DNA of 64,000 bases from Ophioderma brevispina (GCA_023653785.1 JAMKCH010084879.1:30540-94539); one strand, 5' to 3'; counted from the first letter of the stretch, positions 1-14,547 are shown. Translations and numbers: made by a program. Notes: a model not told the origin generated them from the letters alone.

Positions 1-2400
1 CTTTCATCCTCCTCGAATCCCTTACATTTCTTCCTCCATTTCCTTTCGTATACAAACACACTTTAAACACCCACATTTTCCAGGCTATTTTTCCTTACAG
101 AAAATCTTCAGCCAGTCTCCGCAGCCATTTCTCGATTGCTTAATTTAATGTAGTCTTTCCTATACAGTGTGTCTCAAAAAGAATTGTGCTGTGATTCTCA
201 TGGCTTGCGCCCTCTTTGGGATCATTCAACCGTGATTTGTTTTGTTATCAGCATATAGCCTTGTCAATTGTCTTCTTATTCTGCAAAAATTAGAAACTTC
301 CATCAACACCTTATGGAAATATCGGCAGTTGCAAGATCATTCCGTTTCAACTTCTGCCAATGGGATTCACACAGTTAAGGAATGAGGGGAGAAAACTTGA
401 GCTGAGCATTTAGCCTTTAGGTCTCTAACCATAAATTGTAGAGAGCATCAACTAAAGTATACATTTTTGGAATCCTTGTGACCAGGCAAATAATTCGGTG
501 TGCTTTCTTCAACAAAATGGAAGCATTCTATAATTAATGTCGAAATAACCTTTCATGATCCCAATTTCGCTTAAGCGACCCCTGTATCACTTCATCTATC
601 CTTCAGAATGCCCATCATGTTTTTTGTGTAAGCATAGAGTGTAAGGAATCTCAAGTATTCGCATGTCTGCCTACATAGAGTGTAAGGAATCTCAAGTAAT
701 TCGCATGCTGCTACAATTTGCGGGGAAATGGTCCACTTTTTTGCTGGTTTCTTCTTAAAATGTCTAAAATTTAAGCTAGTTTAGATGATGTTTGACAAAT
801 GTTTCTTCTGGTGATGAGGTGTTCGAAAAGCCGAAAAGGACAATGGGATGGGATGTAGGTCCACTGCTACGCAAAAATATGCGCAAGCGGAGACCACTGG
901 CTCCGAAAATGTCCACTTCTTTCAATGTTTCACACCCCCTAATTGAATTCTGCGTATGGGCCTGTACTATGGATCAACTATAACAATGCTCCAATTTCCT
1001 GAAAGGCATACCAAATAGTTTATCTTGTCGGAAAGACCCTCTGTGCACAGTTTATGCAATATACGATTTATGGTTAGAGAGCTATTGGTTGTATGCTCAG
1101 CCCAAGTTTTCTCCCTTCACTTCTTAACTGTGTAAATCCCATTGGCAGAAGTTGAAACGGCATTAGCTTGCATAAATGCCGATATTTGCATAAGATGTTG
1201 ATGGAAGTTTCTAATTTTTGCACGATAAGAGGATAATTGACTAAGCTATATGCTGACAGCAAACAAATTAGGGTTGAGAGATCCCAAAGAGGGCGCAAGT
1301 CATGCGAATCACAGCACATTTTTTTAGACACAATGTATAGCATTTTGTAAACTTACAAATCAAATCTACAAGGCGAACATTCTTGTTCACAAACTTTTAA
1401 CGTCCCTACAAGTGTAAATATACACATGCACGACCTACACATTTTTATGACTTAACAGCAAAACTTCATGCATTTATAGTTTCTTCTTTTATAATTATTA
1501 TCAGTAATACGACCCAAAAGAGTGTCCAAAATGTCATGGAAAAGAAAGGTTTGCTCTGCTTTTTAATGGATACAGAAGCTAAAATTCTGAAATCAGAGGT
1601 TGTTGAACATGATGTACTTGCAAAGTTTGGCTTAGAGAATCGGGCATTTATGGCACTGGCATTACTCAACCTAGTCTTTCTCGACTGCATAGCCTCCCAC
1701 ATGCAGCCTCCCACGAGTTCCTGTTTATACATGAGCATCTCGTGCACTACATATGTACACAGGCGTTGAAGAGTATGATGTATTCTAGTTGGACTGCAAA
1801 GTTAAGATTACTAACTGATCAAAACCTTAAATAGGAGCTCCTGACATTGGACCCTATTTACTACATGTGAGGTGTTGTAAATGCAAATAAGAAGCTTTGT
1901 AATGACAAAAGTAATGAATAAAACGTCTCATTTTCATAATGGCATTTGCTCTGAAAAGAAGTAAACACTAGAGTTATAGAATAAGCTTTTGGACACTATT
2001 TTAAATTAATTAGTGACCCCCTTGGCATGCATTTATTATTATCGAGCACACATACACACATGTGCAATTATAACATTTTGGCACGCGAAATGTAAAAGGT
2101 AGGCATATCATTAATAATTAAAGTTTAAAAATGCATAAAGAATGGCAGCGTATGCAAAATTTATTATTATTTGTGTTCCTTAATCTGTTCCATTTTTATC
2201 ATGTTCCATGATTTGCATGACACCACATGGTGTTTTATTGGGTTCGAAACATCCAAACTGGAAACGTGGAAGTTGAAACGGTGAAAATAAAGTGGACAGA
2301 ATTTATTCCATTTGAAGTCAACTATACAGTATGTCTCAAAAATGTGTTGTGAAAAGGTAATAGCCATGAAGAAGACGTTAATGAAATTTGATGGATATAA
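1..2400. repeat. Copy 1 of a diverged ~2 kb duplication
   Basis: Outside the inserted element, 1-164 and 1336-2400 align to 15330-17300. Matching landmarks are the TTTCGTATACAAACAC stretch, the AATCTACAAGGCGAAC stretch, the AGAGGTTGTTGAAC stretch, the CACCAC.TGGTGTT stretch and the ATAGCCATG.AGAAGA stretch. The copies differ by many substitutions and small indels. The unit probably continues left of the window. It could be an old transposon family rather than a segmental duplication. Confidence 0.7.
165..1335. mobile_element. TA-flanked DNA element with ~280 bp terminal inverted repeats
   Basis: The left arm 165-440 begins CAGTGTGTCTCAAAAAG. The right arm 1062-1335, reversed, begins CATTGTGTCTAAAAAAA, and the two stay alignable throughout (shared GGTTAGAGA, CCATTGGCAGAAGTTGAAAC and GAGGGCGCAAG-type blocks). 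TA flanks both ends. No transposase-like frame is visible between the arms, so it is nonautonomous. A related duplicated locus at 15536-15537 preserves the empty target. Confidence 0.85.
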
Positions 2401-2721
2401 AGCAATATTTAACGATTTGACCGAAGATTACCCCTGATTACCTCGGAATCGCTTTCAAAATGTTGTCATCATTGTTGACTCAACCCACCTAGTTCATAGA
2501 CATAAAACATTATTCCAAATGACTTTCAAAATATTGAAACCAAATGTTGACCTAAACCCATCGAGTTTCATGACTACAATTTTTTTTGGTTTTTTAATAT
2601 CAATATTGACTACACCCAAGTTTCACATTTTAAAAATGTGTGTGTTTTTGTTTGGGGGGGGGGGCAGAGGTAAAACTAAGTTAAAATCCAAAAAAAAATA
2701 TAATATGCAAAAAACATATAC

Positions 2722-3110
2722 CCCTGGTTTCCGCATATTAAAACCGGTATATTTTCTTGAAAATAAATAAAATGTCCACTTCAATTTCATTTCACAATAT
2801 CAGCAGTGACCAATGGATACACTAGACTTCAGCATAACTTCATTCCTATTCAATTTACCGCGTTTTCAGAAGAAAACTTAGTGTCGACGACCTATATTAC
2901 AATGTAAACTGGTTAGTTATTGTGAAATAGGTACGAGTATTTTATTACTCAACCCGAATCATGGAGGTGATAACACCTGGCTATAACAATAGCTCCGCAT
3001 ACCGGTCCTATTGTAATATATATATCCATTGGTCACTATATTGGGAAAAGAAATTGAAATGACATTTTATTCATTTTTAAGAAAATGTGCCAGTTTTATG
3101 TGCGGGAACA
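2722..3110. mobile_element. Nonautonomous inverted-repeat element
   Basis: The arms 2724-2823 and 3013-3110 are reverse complements with about 80% identity by eye; both contain AATAAAATGTC and CCAATGGATA-type blocks. The ~190 bp centre is unique. No coding capacity. Confidence 0.65.
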
Positions 3111-3382
3111 GACAGTTATATGATTTCAATAATTTATTATGAATTTACACTTGGTTTTCCCCTAGCCCCCTGATGGGGACAACAGAATTTGTTTAATATA
3201 CAGTTGATTATTTGGTCTACGCCCCATAGTCTATATCGGGTTAAGATCGCCGCAATGTCTAGATTGTATACAAATTGAGGCCGTCATACACCCGTTCTCT
3301 GTTTAGGATTTATTGACCATCATAACAAAATTTCCATGTAGAACATGTCCGTGTATTAAAAAATACATCGGTCCTCGGACCG

Positions 3383-3954
3383 CTTGTGTCGCCTGCCGTC
3401 GCGGTTTGTGAATGATAGGCCTCACATGACCTTTGACTTTGATATGTGACCTTTGACCTCATAAACAAATGAGGGATTGCACGTAAACTCCATAAACCAA
3501 GCTTGGTTCCAATTGCACTTCAACTTTTCAAATGAGGTCAATTTTACATTTTCAGCCTATCTTACAACTTGACCTCACATGACCTTTGACCTTGGTATGT
3601 GACCTTTGACCACATCAACAAATGAGGGATTCCATGTTGCACCTATGACTCCAAGTTTGGTTCCAATTGAACTTCAACTTTTCAAATGAGGTTAATTTTA
3701 AATTTCCAGCCTATTTTACAACTTGACCTCGCATGACCTTTGACCTTGGTATGTAACCTTTGACATCATCAACAAATGTGGGATGTCATGTTGCACCTGT
3801 GACACAAATTTGGTTTAAATCCATCAAAGTATGTGGATATTACAGGCAAATGTTAACCCTTTTTCACAACAGACATCAACAACAACAGACAACAGACTAC
3901 AGTGGACAAAGTGATCCCTATGTGTCTTTCTGCCTTAAGGCAGGCGACACAAAA
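3383..3954. mobile_element. Short-TIR element carrying ~150 bp tandem repeats with TGACCTTTGACC motifs
   Basis: The ends are complementary: CTTGTGTCGCCTGCC at 3383-3397 and GGCAGGCGACACAAAA at 3939-3954. Inside, a ~150 bp unit occurs about three times (starting near 3420, 3573 and 3725), each with two copies of TGACCTTTGAC plus the phrase CAACTTTTCAAATGAGG or its variants. Ends plus internal repeats suggest one mobile unit. Confidence 0.65.
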
Positions 3955-6900
3955 CATTCTGATGCCGAGGCATAAAAAGGGTTCCATTGCTGGAGAAAAT
4001 GACTCTAAAGGTCGTGTAGACCACCTACAATTCATGAACTGTCAATCATAGTTCATAATATATACACCTAACGTCCTCGTTTCTAATATTAATTTTGATT
4101 ACAAGTTATACATGTAAATTAACACACAAAATAAAAGACACAGTAGCCTCACATCAAAATGTCACAATTGCTTTTTATTTTGTCATATCTAACACTTAAA
4201 CTTGTCATGACTCTGATTGGTTAGCTATAATACTGATCATTTTGGGGTGGGAAAACAATAGGTTATTGTAAAACATAACACTAGTGTATGGACGCTGAAC
4301 GATAGACTAAGGATTAAGAGTTTTTGTACGTCCATTTGTTGCGTGTTCAATCTTAAAGTAATGCACAGAATGCGATAGAAATTGAAATTGTTTTGATGAT
4401 GCAAGCCAAGCTGTTATAAGTCAATAGGGAAGTTTGTTCAATTTTATTAGTTAGCAATGCTAAACCCACAATCAGCGATTTTTCCAAAATGTAAATTGTA
4501 ATTTTGTCTCTCAATTCCTTTTATTGTGTCAGTTCTTCAAAAAACTCGACATTAGAGCTTGTTAGAGTACTTCAAACCAGTATTTTTTACTATTTCATGA
4601 CGTTATAGATGGCGTAACCACGACGCCTGCACTTCAAAAATTGAGGGCGTTGTTTGTTGACAAACAACGCATGGGCATGTTCTCTCTAAATTCAAACGAC
4701 CTAAAATTCAAATGTTGTGGATTTAGAATGCAAATGTTCACAGATTTCTTGGTAGGAATGCAGATTAGGGTGAATAGATTTGGAACATCATGTTGTATAC
4801 TTGATAAAGTTAAACTATATAAAGTTAAATTCCAATACGCCTGCTATTTAAATTCTTAATTACCACCAAAACATCGTTTCAAATTAGGGTTCCGCCCTAA
4901 AGTACATTCCATATGTATTCCTAGCACATTCCTACTTAGTACACGCGTCTATCGCATTTTGTACATACCCATCTAGCAATGCATGCGACATAACACATAC
5001 CACATTACTTCAAGCTTGAATGATAATTGCAGCATGATCAGCAATATGATGTTTTAATGATCCACAGTTTACAATGCGCAGGAATGTACTGTTAATAGCT
5101 ATTTCAAATGTAAAATTCAGGAAATTACAATTTATTGCATTTTGTCAATGTCTAAAGAATTAATATTTTTCAATTTATATTCCTGGCGTCTTCAGCAGTA
5201 TTTATCACTCTGATACATATCTTGTATTTTTCGTGCCATTTTCATTTTATTTTTATGAATTAGCATTTTATGTTTGCCTTGTATAATTACATAAACATTG
5301 AACATTTCATTTCTCGTAGTAAATGGTCGGATCATTTTTTAAGAACCGCACTCTTTTTCACAATTTTGAGATTTGGGTACATTACCTGTACAAGTTTGAC
5401 CTTGGGCAAATTGAGTTATAGAGGTTACACGAAGTGATCCAGTGTTATAGGTCAAAACAGGTCAAAGGATTACAACGTTTTGTACAGGTGCCAGAATTTC
5501 AAAATGTAAATAAAATTGCCCTCATTATATTTATTTTAAAACATCCAAAATAGGTATACTTTGCTATGCCCATAAAGATCATACTTAATGTTATGACGTA
5601 AATACGATTTACGGCCACGTAAATAAATTGGGGTGTTTTAAGTTTCAGCCATGTTTACATCTTCAAGATAACATCTTAGATATAGCAAACTATACCTGGT
5701 AAGGATATTTGTGCCATGAAAATAATATGCTACTAGTGGAACGGTTTGGACTGCAAAATTGTCGACAACCCCTCCCCTCGGTACAACAAAATGCAACCAC
5801 TTCTATTCGAAAGATAGTAATAAATAATTTTAAAAAAATGCTGGTTGTGGGTCAAAAAAATGTCAGGTTGATGGCAAGGGGTGGTTTTTTGGTCCAACAA
5901 ATCACGTTTTTGATGCTTAAAAACTTAATAAGATTAAGCATTTATTATTTATTATAGCAAGAGCAACTTTATTTTAATCCTGAGGTGCACTACTCAGCAA
6001 CTATGACATTTAATATTGAGGAGAGTGAGGCGGGGAGACAAGAGATAAAGGGGGGTAGATGAAGTGAGCCCCAAAAGCACCGGGGGATCCTAAAAAAAAA
6101 CAACCTTTTTATACATGTCACCACAATGAGTATTACCTGAACCCTTTATGCAATGTAATGAACAACCTATATCAATGAACAAAAAGAGGACCATTAAAAA
6201 GCAGTTGCGTAATAGCTTGGACTGGAAAAAACAAAAAGAAAAAAAAAAAAAAAAATAGTAATGTCCGCGTAATTGGAGCCCCAAAAATGACATTCTTCGG
6301 CATTTAGAGAAGAAATTGCATCCTCTGCCACCAAATAAGAGGGCAACCACAACCAGAATGGCGGAGCAGCGCAGAGAGTATCCTTCAAATAAAAGAGAGT
6401 GTGTTGTTGTTTCAGTTGTACGAAGGGAGGGGTTGTGGGTGGTAAACTCGAAACAATAGAAAGCACTTTCAAAGCTCGGCCGCTCCCGTATACTACTTTC
6501 AATCAAAGTAGAATCCCCGTTATGTGATTGTGACCGCAATTCTCAAATTGCCCAAGCGTTCCAAGGGGACAACAACCTGTGGATTCTTCAACTGGTCTAT
6601 TACTTTCAGCAATTTTGATAATAAAATTACATTAGTAATAAACTTCATAGCGTGGGGGGCTCGGTCTTCAATGAGGCTGCTTCCCGACCTTTAATCAAAA
6701 GAAGAAACAACTGCAAGCGCTCAATCGATTGTGGAATTACAGTGGGTGATAATTACAGTGCAATTAATTCGACTTAAGCAATAATAACAGCATTCACTAC
6801 CATTGTTAAATGCCAGGGAGATTGTACCAACTTATATAGTGGTTAGGAAGTAAAAATAGAGGTATAAATCAGATCATATTCTAGAAGATTTGAATAGTTT

Positions 6901-7239
6901 GCAGGGATGTGCTGAATCAGAATGTTTGGGTTGCAACCTTGGGAATGTGTGAAAATTAGTACAGGGGAAATTTGAATCAAGGCAAATTGTGTTCAAGGTA
7001 CAGTAAATGTATTTATCTCATTATAAGGCTTTAAAAAAAGGTTATAGTTTGTATGTTCCGACCTTAAGTTAAAACAGGTACAGCCCTAATAAGGATCAAG
7101 GTCATCCCGGGGATTAAACGTTATCAAGTGCTCCGATTTGTTGAAAATTGTGTCAATATTGTTCGTCGGCCTTATTTTGTGTTTGGCTTTTGGTTTCGTA
7201 AGTAGTGGGCAAAATGTACAAGGGTTTCTAAAGGATCTC
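3955..7239. other. No gene seen
   Basis: AT-rich intergenic-looking sequence. At 5380-5500 a small CCTGTACAA ... TTGTACAGG inverted pair is present. A-runs occur at 6093-6101 and 6238-6255. Short reading frames here show no recognisable family. Confidence 0.5.
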
Positions 7240-8345
7240 AAGGGTGACCCAGAATCATTAGTACCCATCGATGATCCCAAAATGTTTTATTTTTTCCATA
7301 GAAAATTCAAATAACATAGGGTAAGCTGGTTATGTCAACTTCTTCTTAAATGAACCTTCATAAGAATTTTTGTGAATCGTGAAATCGGACGAACCAAAGT
7401 GAAAATACACTCGAGTGTGTTAGAGGTCTGATTTCATCCTTTGGGCTAAGTGAAAAAAAACAAAAATGTAGGGGTGTGTTTATCCCTAGGAGTGACCAAG
7501 CCTTTTGCTCACATATCCTTTTTGGAAATAGCTTATTAAGCACTCGATACTTTTGATTTTGGTACCAATAGTAGCTATGGTCATTCTATTTCCCTTGATA
7601 CCAAGAAAGTACAACATGCCCCTGATGGAAATTCACAGGACGTCCATAAAGACCATTAGGCACAAATAATCGTCAATTCAGAAAAAACCAGTGTCACAAT
7701 AGCGAAAATCAAATTTTGCACCAAAAATATAGGACTATCGATTTTTAAGCGGTTCTGGCTTCTAAATCATTGAGAAAAGAAAAGACAGTTTTATATACAT
7801 TACAGAGGGTTTAGTGCTTTTATTTTTTTTTTTTTAATCTTGAGAAAAGTACCAAAAGAGAATAGGCCTAATGCTCGGTTGGCAACCAAATGAGCCTTTA
7901 CTGTCTATAGCGATGTTTAGGTTTATGACATAATATTGACGTCGACTGGGCCATTATTAGTACTCATTTTGATATCGAAGGAAAAAGGAGACCCACAGCT
8001 CTCTATTGGTACCTACAATCAAAAGTTTTGAGGTGTTTAAAACGAATCCCCAAGGGACACTAAAGAATGTTGTAAAAAAAAAAAAGCGTGCAGGGAAGAG
8101 GGTATCTTGTAAAAGTACACATACATTTTTTAACTTAGCCCAAATGATTGATGTGAAAATCAGCAACCTCTAAAACACAATTGAGTGTATTTTCACTTTG
8201 GTAGTCCGATTTCGTTCAAATTCTTATGAAAGGTTACGGTATATTGAAGTTGGACATTAAACCAGCGACCTAATGTTATTCGATTTTATATGGAAAAAAA
8301 TAAAAATTGGGGCTATAGATGGGGGTTAATAATCATTAGGGAAAC
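7240..8345. mobile_element. Long inverted repeat, ~240 bp arms
   Basis: The arms 7240-7480 and 8095-8345 are reverse complements with moderate divergence. Shared blocks include AAAGTGAAAATACACTC, GGGCTAAGT and TTTTTTCCATA. The 0.6 kb centre has no recognisable protein. The element is probably a decayed nonautonomous DNA transposon. Confidence 0.65.
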
Positions 8346-11300
8346 ACCTGTGATGGTAAACAAAACTATGAACAATCAAATTATGTTCTGCTCATTGGCA
8401 AGGGGCAATTAGATTTGAACGGATTTAAAAAAAAAAATCTAGAGTTTTGGCATATTTTTGCACCGAAGAACATTGAACATTACCAGGGCTGTAGCCCTTA
8501 TTCTATAAAGTCCCCCATTTCCCCAGATGTTGGACCCAAAACAATTATGTTCAGTACCCTTCAAACTATAGAAGAAAAATATCTTCAAAAATTCCCCACA
8601 CGTCTAGAATAGGATTCTCGGTTAAACCCTACTAGAAAGAAAGAAGAAAAACACGAAGACGAAAACAGTGTTTTTAATTATGATGTAAGGGGAATGTAGG
8701 AAAGAACTTCAGGTATTTTTTCTAGAGGTGTTAATGTATGATATTAATTTGCAGTTTGAAAGTTTTAAAATTTTTAAAATGTGATTCATCCTAATCATTG
8801 GTTATAAAATAAACTTAAAACCTACGAGACGAATAATAATATTATTTTCTAGAGACACACTTTTAAGGCTTAGCCTGACCTTGAGAAGTTGGATATATTG
8901 AGGCCTTAAAAAATTTGACAATGGTCTGACCTAATTGACAAAAGTGGTGTTCTAGTGTTTCTACTGTTCTATGGTCAATCAAATACTTTAAAATAAGTTT
9001 TACTGGCTAAGATGGTAAAACCCTTCATAAACCTCTCGGATTGAAGTAAGATTGTGGGATCTGCTATCTTAGTTGAAATGCTGAGATCTACTTTAAAGTA
9101 TTAGTTGTTTACTCAAAGGCATCAAACATTTCTTCAGCAGAAAGCAGTCGTACCAGCTTCTAGTTATCCAACCGCTGTAAGCCGTCGTTTAATTATAGGT
9201 AATTAAAATGCCTTTACTTCGTTCTAGCTAATTATATTTTACATTGAATAAAGGCAAAATAGTGTTAGAGTTTAACGTAACATTTTCGATCTCAGGCATT
9301 GAAATACCCATTTCTCAATTTACCATTCATTAACAGCAAGATGCGGGTTCTCCTAAAATCAGAGTGTCTTTTCCGATGTCCTTGTCACTTGAACAGTTAA
9401 CGCATAAGGGGTCTGCCCTTCCGTTAGTGCATGGGGGGGGGGGGGGGGGCATTCATTTTTACAGCTTAAGGATTTTTAGATTGAAACCCACCACATGTTA
9501 GCAGGCTTCAAAGCATCAACCAATAAAAGAAAGAAACAAAAAAAACTGAAATCAGAACAAATATACAAACAACCAAAAAACAAGAACCAAACACAAACAC
9601 AAAAACATAAACCAAATATATAGCACCGTTAAAAAACGCCGCCCCGAAAAAAGGGCCATTAGGACCCCACCCTATGGCAGTTGTTAAGTGTTAAGAACAT
9701 ATATCGGAAGAACATCCTTGCTCTTAGAAGGACGTCACATAGTTTCTCAACAAGTAGTTACCCGAATATAAAATTAACCAAAACATTGATGCGAATCGAA
9801 AATTTGCTGAAGGAAGATATGCGACTCCCTTTAAAGGGTTTTGAATTGTAATTGATGAAACATTGTCTCTAAACTTCAAAAGTAATTGTAACACTGCTGA
9901 ACTCGCACTACATTCACAGCAAGAAGTTATACACTATAGTTAATTGAATAAAACATTTCAAAATATATTTACAAAAACATTTCTATATTTAAGGTATTTG
10001 TTTTAAACAATCAAGATATAAGTAGAAAAAATGCTACGGTATATGATTCAAGTAAGATGAGTACAGGTGTACATCGATTTTTACAGATCAGAATGTCGAT
10101 TTGTCGACCAGACTTACCGTATTAAATTACACCCACCTTCTAAATATTGATTTTTTGTTGGTTCGCTTATGTTTTTGTGGTATGTGGGTATTGGCCATTA
10201 AAAGAGGTGGATAGAATCGGTTTTTTTTGTTTTTTTTTTTTTTTTTTTTAATGTTTCTATGAACCACCCGAAGAGAATGCAAAACAGATGAAGACCTGTT
10301 TATCAGATATGCGAATGTGTTTGAGTTGGCGTCGTCTCTTAATTGTGTGGTAACGTTGTTAATATGTATAAGCAACACAACAATTGATTGTCACCTCGTT
10401 TTTACCAAACGACTCCTTGTTTCAATTCGACCACAAATGAAGGTATTGAAGTTTGACTCTGTTAACGCGTCATAGTAACGAGGGCGTTGTGTTTATAAGA
10501 GAATTTTGAAATTCAAGTGCCTCTAAATTAGCGGAATTAAGTTCTCGGGGAGGAAACTGAAACCTTTCATTGTTGCCTCTTAATAAGGGACACAGTGGGA
10601 TTATTGCTGAAATGCCATTTTTACACTGCAATATAACATTATTGATAGAAGTGTTAAAAAAAGTAGTTCAAACTGTTTTCAGTGGGAGAACCACAACAAT
10701 TGATACCCAAACCAAACCAAAACATTAAAAAAGACAGTTTAAAGACAAAAGATACGAATAAAATTGTCATCCTAAACTCGGCGTCACATAGTCTCACTGC
10801 AGAGGCTGTTTTTTTTGTGATAGTCCATTTTTGTACATATTAAAAATACATGAAAAAGGCAGGTTTTATATCGCTGATGTGAACGGTTGTATGCTTGTCA
10901 TTTTGTCTTATCTCGTCTGTTCACCTATGCAATTGGAATTGAGGATATTCCGTTCGTTATCATATTTTTATTTACACTTCTCAAATATGCATGATGATCA
11001 TGCTTAAAGGGTTCAAGACCTGGTTTATTTAAAAACTGCCATTGACGGAATATGAATTGGAACATCCAGTATGAGTATGTAAAAATTGTTTGTACTAAGA
11101 TGACAAGATGAACTACAAAACTCAAATAGGCGCCATCGGGTAAAAAAGGTGACAAGGACGAGTGAAGGAAGGAAAGGAAGGAACGACGAACCGCGTGTAG
11201 CGATATGAACATCATGGACCCGTGCGTCCTTCAAGTTGACCCCCTGACAGCGAACAGAACTAAATTGTAAAATGTTTGGTGTTAAATTATTTCCAACCAA

Positions 11301-14300
11301 GCACTGGGAAAAGGTTATTTTATGTCCAGGGTAATTTTTGCATGTTCAATAAGACACACACTGGCCAAAAGGATTGCAACCATTCAGAAAACGAAATTCA
11401 TTAATCAACAATTGATTTCAAATTATGACCATGGATTCTTAACCACTCAATACGTATTTAAATTCCCAAGTTGTGTTTTTCATACAGAGTTTCCCCAAAA
11501 TCCAAGAAGAGAGTGAAAAAAAAAACGTTTGATTTGATTGTCATGTTCCCTAAATATGGCGGATAAAAGGAACAGCAAACGATAACATGTCGATTGCACT
11601 CTCAGAAGGAAACAGGACACAGAGCCCAAAAAAGATATGGCTTCAAAACAGCCACTCTTAATGGTTAGTACGGGCAGTAGATTACTTAAAATTTTATGGG
11701 AGAAACAATCAGGTGGTTGTGTGGATCGGAAACGAGATAAGTCATTGAAAGACGTGGGTCCTTGAAATATTCGAGAAATCAGAGACACCTGAAATGAAAT
11801 TTGCAATTCTAATGAATAACTCCACTTGGGGTGTTTTACGCCAAATCATGTGTAAATTTACGGCGGGTTTCACATTACATGACAAACAGGAACCCACCCC
11901 AATGTCAACGGTCTGTCATTTAAAAGTTGTTTCAGGTTGATCACGTGACCTGTTCCTGCATTAAATTTCCCGATGTCCACGGGGGTGAACGGGGCACCAA
12001 TTTTTATTGACATTATCTCATTTCCCGTAGCATACAAACACACAATTTTTCGCCCCCCTAAACAGTAAGGAGTAGACCCTGACAAACTCGTGTAAAGTTC
12101 ATTAGCGACTATTTTGCCAGGCCATTTTGATAGTCCTCTGCACTGTATTCCTGATGGAGTGCAATCGGAAAGTTATCATTAGCCAGTTCTTTTAACCCGC
12201 CAATTAATGGGAAAAATGAAAATAAAATTAAAGTTTGTCGCACCCACGATTGAGTCGGGGAAACATCATATGTTTGAAAAACCCCCAATTTGACATAATT
12301 ACGTAATGTGTAGTCAAGAACTCACTGATACAATTTTTTTATCAATTTTGAAATAAATTGCTTTCTGCATGTTGCAATACTTTGGCCAGTGTGTGTATAT
12401 AGGCCTACGGTGTCATATACACGACCTACGTTTAGGTTTTTTAAATTTAAATTCAGAGCTACAACATAGGAAGTCGTGTGTGATTATTGGGAAGAGAAAA
12501 ACAAACCTTTCTTGCCAGATCAGTTGGTTAGATGAGTTGTTTGTGTAATAGATCGAGAGAAAAAAAAAAACTGCCCGTTTTTGTATATAGCCTTGCCATA
12601 AGTGAATGAAACTGGGAAAAGAGGTTGTGCTGGAATTTTGGGTGCAATATTGTCTTTCACAGAAATGCCAGGCAGAGAAGTGTGCAGCCGGTCTATCGGC
12701 CAAAGCCAAGTGGAGCAAAATGGTTGTTTTGTTTCGCCTCGCTTCTTGATTTGTATCATTTTTTTATATTTTTTATTATTGTTCATATTTTGACTTTTCC
12801 ATTTTGTTACACGGTGCAGTTTGCTCCATTTTGAACCTCAAACTACGGCACTGGTCTGGGGGAAAGGAAAAATTTCATCCGATTGACGCCTATTCGACTG
12901 AGTTCACAAACGAGCAAAATTAAGACCAGAAAAGTTGAAATTGCATTGACCGATTTTCGCACATAAGTCGTACCTGCCGATTAACACAATTTCAATTACG
13001 TAACTATTCCGTTCGAACATTCCCTACATTCAGCGCCAAAGCTAGTGGGCTGCCGGACAATAAGAATATTTGATATAGGAATGTCTAAAAAATATAATAA
13101 CCAAATGTCTATCTCGTCGGCTCATATTTGAAATTATTGCAATGGCAATTTGCTTGCTTGGACGAGCAATGCCAGACGTGCTGACTAGCAAGAACAGCAG
13201 GCATAAATGCCCGCTTTACGCAGAAACAGAAGAAAGAAAATGTCTTTTCCTAAAGTGCAATCATGCAATTTGTATCTTGATTTCTCACATAATATATACA
13301 TACAGAAAATATCTTGAATATTTAACATTCAAACATATATTACACCATATTGCACAATATAAAGAGACGTAAGATTTAAAAAAATAGATATAGACATGTA
13401 CGTTGTGCAATTACTTCGAAACACAGTTTTTTGACACTTAGTCAGCACTGAGAAATAGATTGGTTTTGAAGGACTTCATCCTTGGACAAACTTTCTTAAG
13501 CGCTTTTGAAAATTGTGACATGTTGAGATGCCTGCTTGGGACCATGACAATGACAATTCCCGTAGTTTCCATCAAGAAGATCTCCGAGCTTCCATTCTAG
13601 TCCTAGTGACAAAACTTTCAAATATTTAAAGAACCCTCCTAGCGTTTTTTTTTGGAGTTATTTCCCCCAATGCTGTAGGATGGTTTCAGAAGTAGAAATA
13701 CTGTGCTATAAGGTGATGGTTTTTTATTAAACAGAAAGAAGAAACACCATGACAGGCAATTTTGACTTCCTCAGAGGATATATTTTTCAAATCCGGGGCA
13801 AAGCGTCTGACCTATGTTTAGAGTCATTTGGACAAGTGAACATGCATACAAAGACAGCATTCTGTTCAGTTATCTTGGTCATTTATATGTTATAAGTATT
13901 GTGCGAAAAATACGCTGGCATCCAAGCTTTGTGACCTATGTGTGATGCATTGTTTATGTATTGTATTCACAGTTAGGAGTTAATATAGATATCTGTTACA
14001 AAACAGAAGGAAACCGGCGGGTTAATTTTAATAAGTTTTTTTTTTGGTTTAATTTTGTTTTTGTGATTTTTTAAAACTCGTGAGTTTGGAAAATAAGCTA
14101 TAAGCGGTTGGGGTTTGGTGGCATGTGTTCGGTTAATATAAAGAAAAGATTAAATCTACTTCGTGTATAAGTCTTTTGAATACCTTGTATTCCTTGTCCC
14201 AATTTATGGCTAAGGAAAAGTATTGATACGATTTTAGAGAGCATGGGGACATTTCCAGAAAAACAAATAAATGCGCCCCCCAATTGTTTTTGTGTGATTT

Positions 14301-14547
14301 TGTTGGGTGTGTGCGCTCATATATTTAGAACCGTTACCAATTGTATTAAGCCAAGCCCCGAAAACGAACGCAATTAAAAATAAGCCCTAAATGCCGTTTT
14401 GTGTAATAAAATGACATTTAGATTTTTGTCTGTGTGTTTTAAGAAAAGGTTAATAGGCCTATACATTCGTTTGTTACATATTTTCTTAAATAACGTGTGG
14501 AATACATTGCCTAGTAAAATGATTAGTATGGATTAAATGCATTTCAG
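8346..14547. other. No gene seen; scattered homopolymers
   Basis: AT-rich sequence without a recognisable exon. A G17 run lies at 9433-9449, an A/C-rich low-complexity patch at 9500-9620, and a T-rich run at 10220-10250. Short frames at 11480-11806 and 12413-12834 show only low-complexity or unrecognised sequence. Confidence 0.45.
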
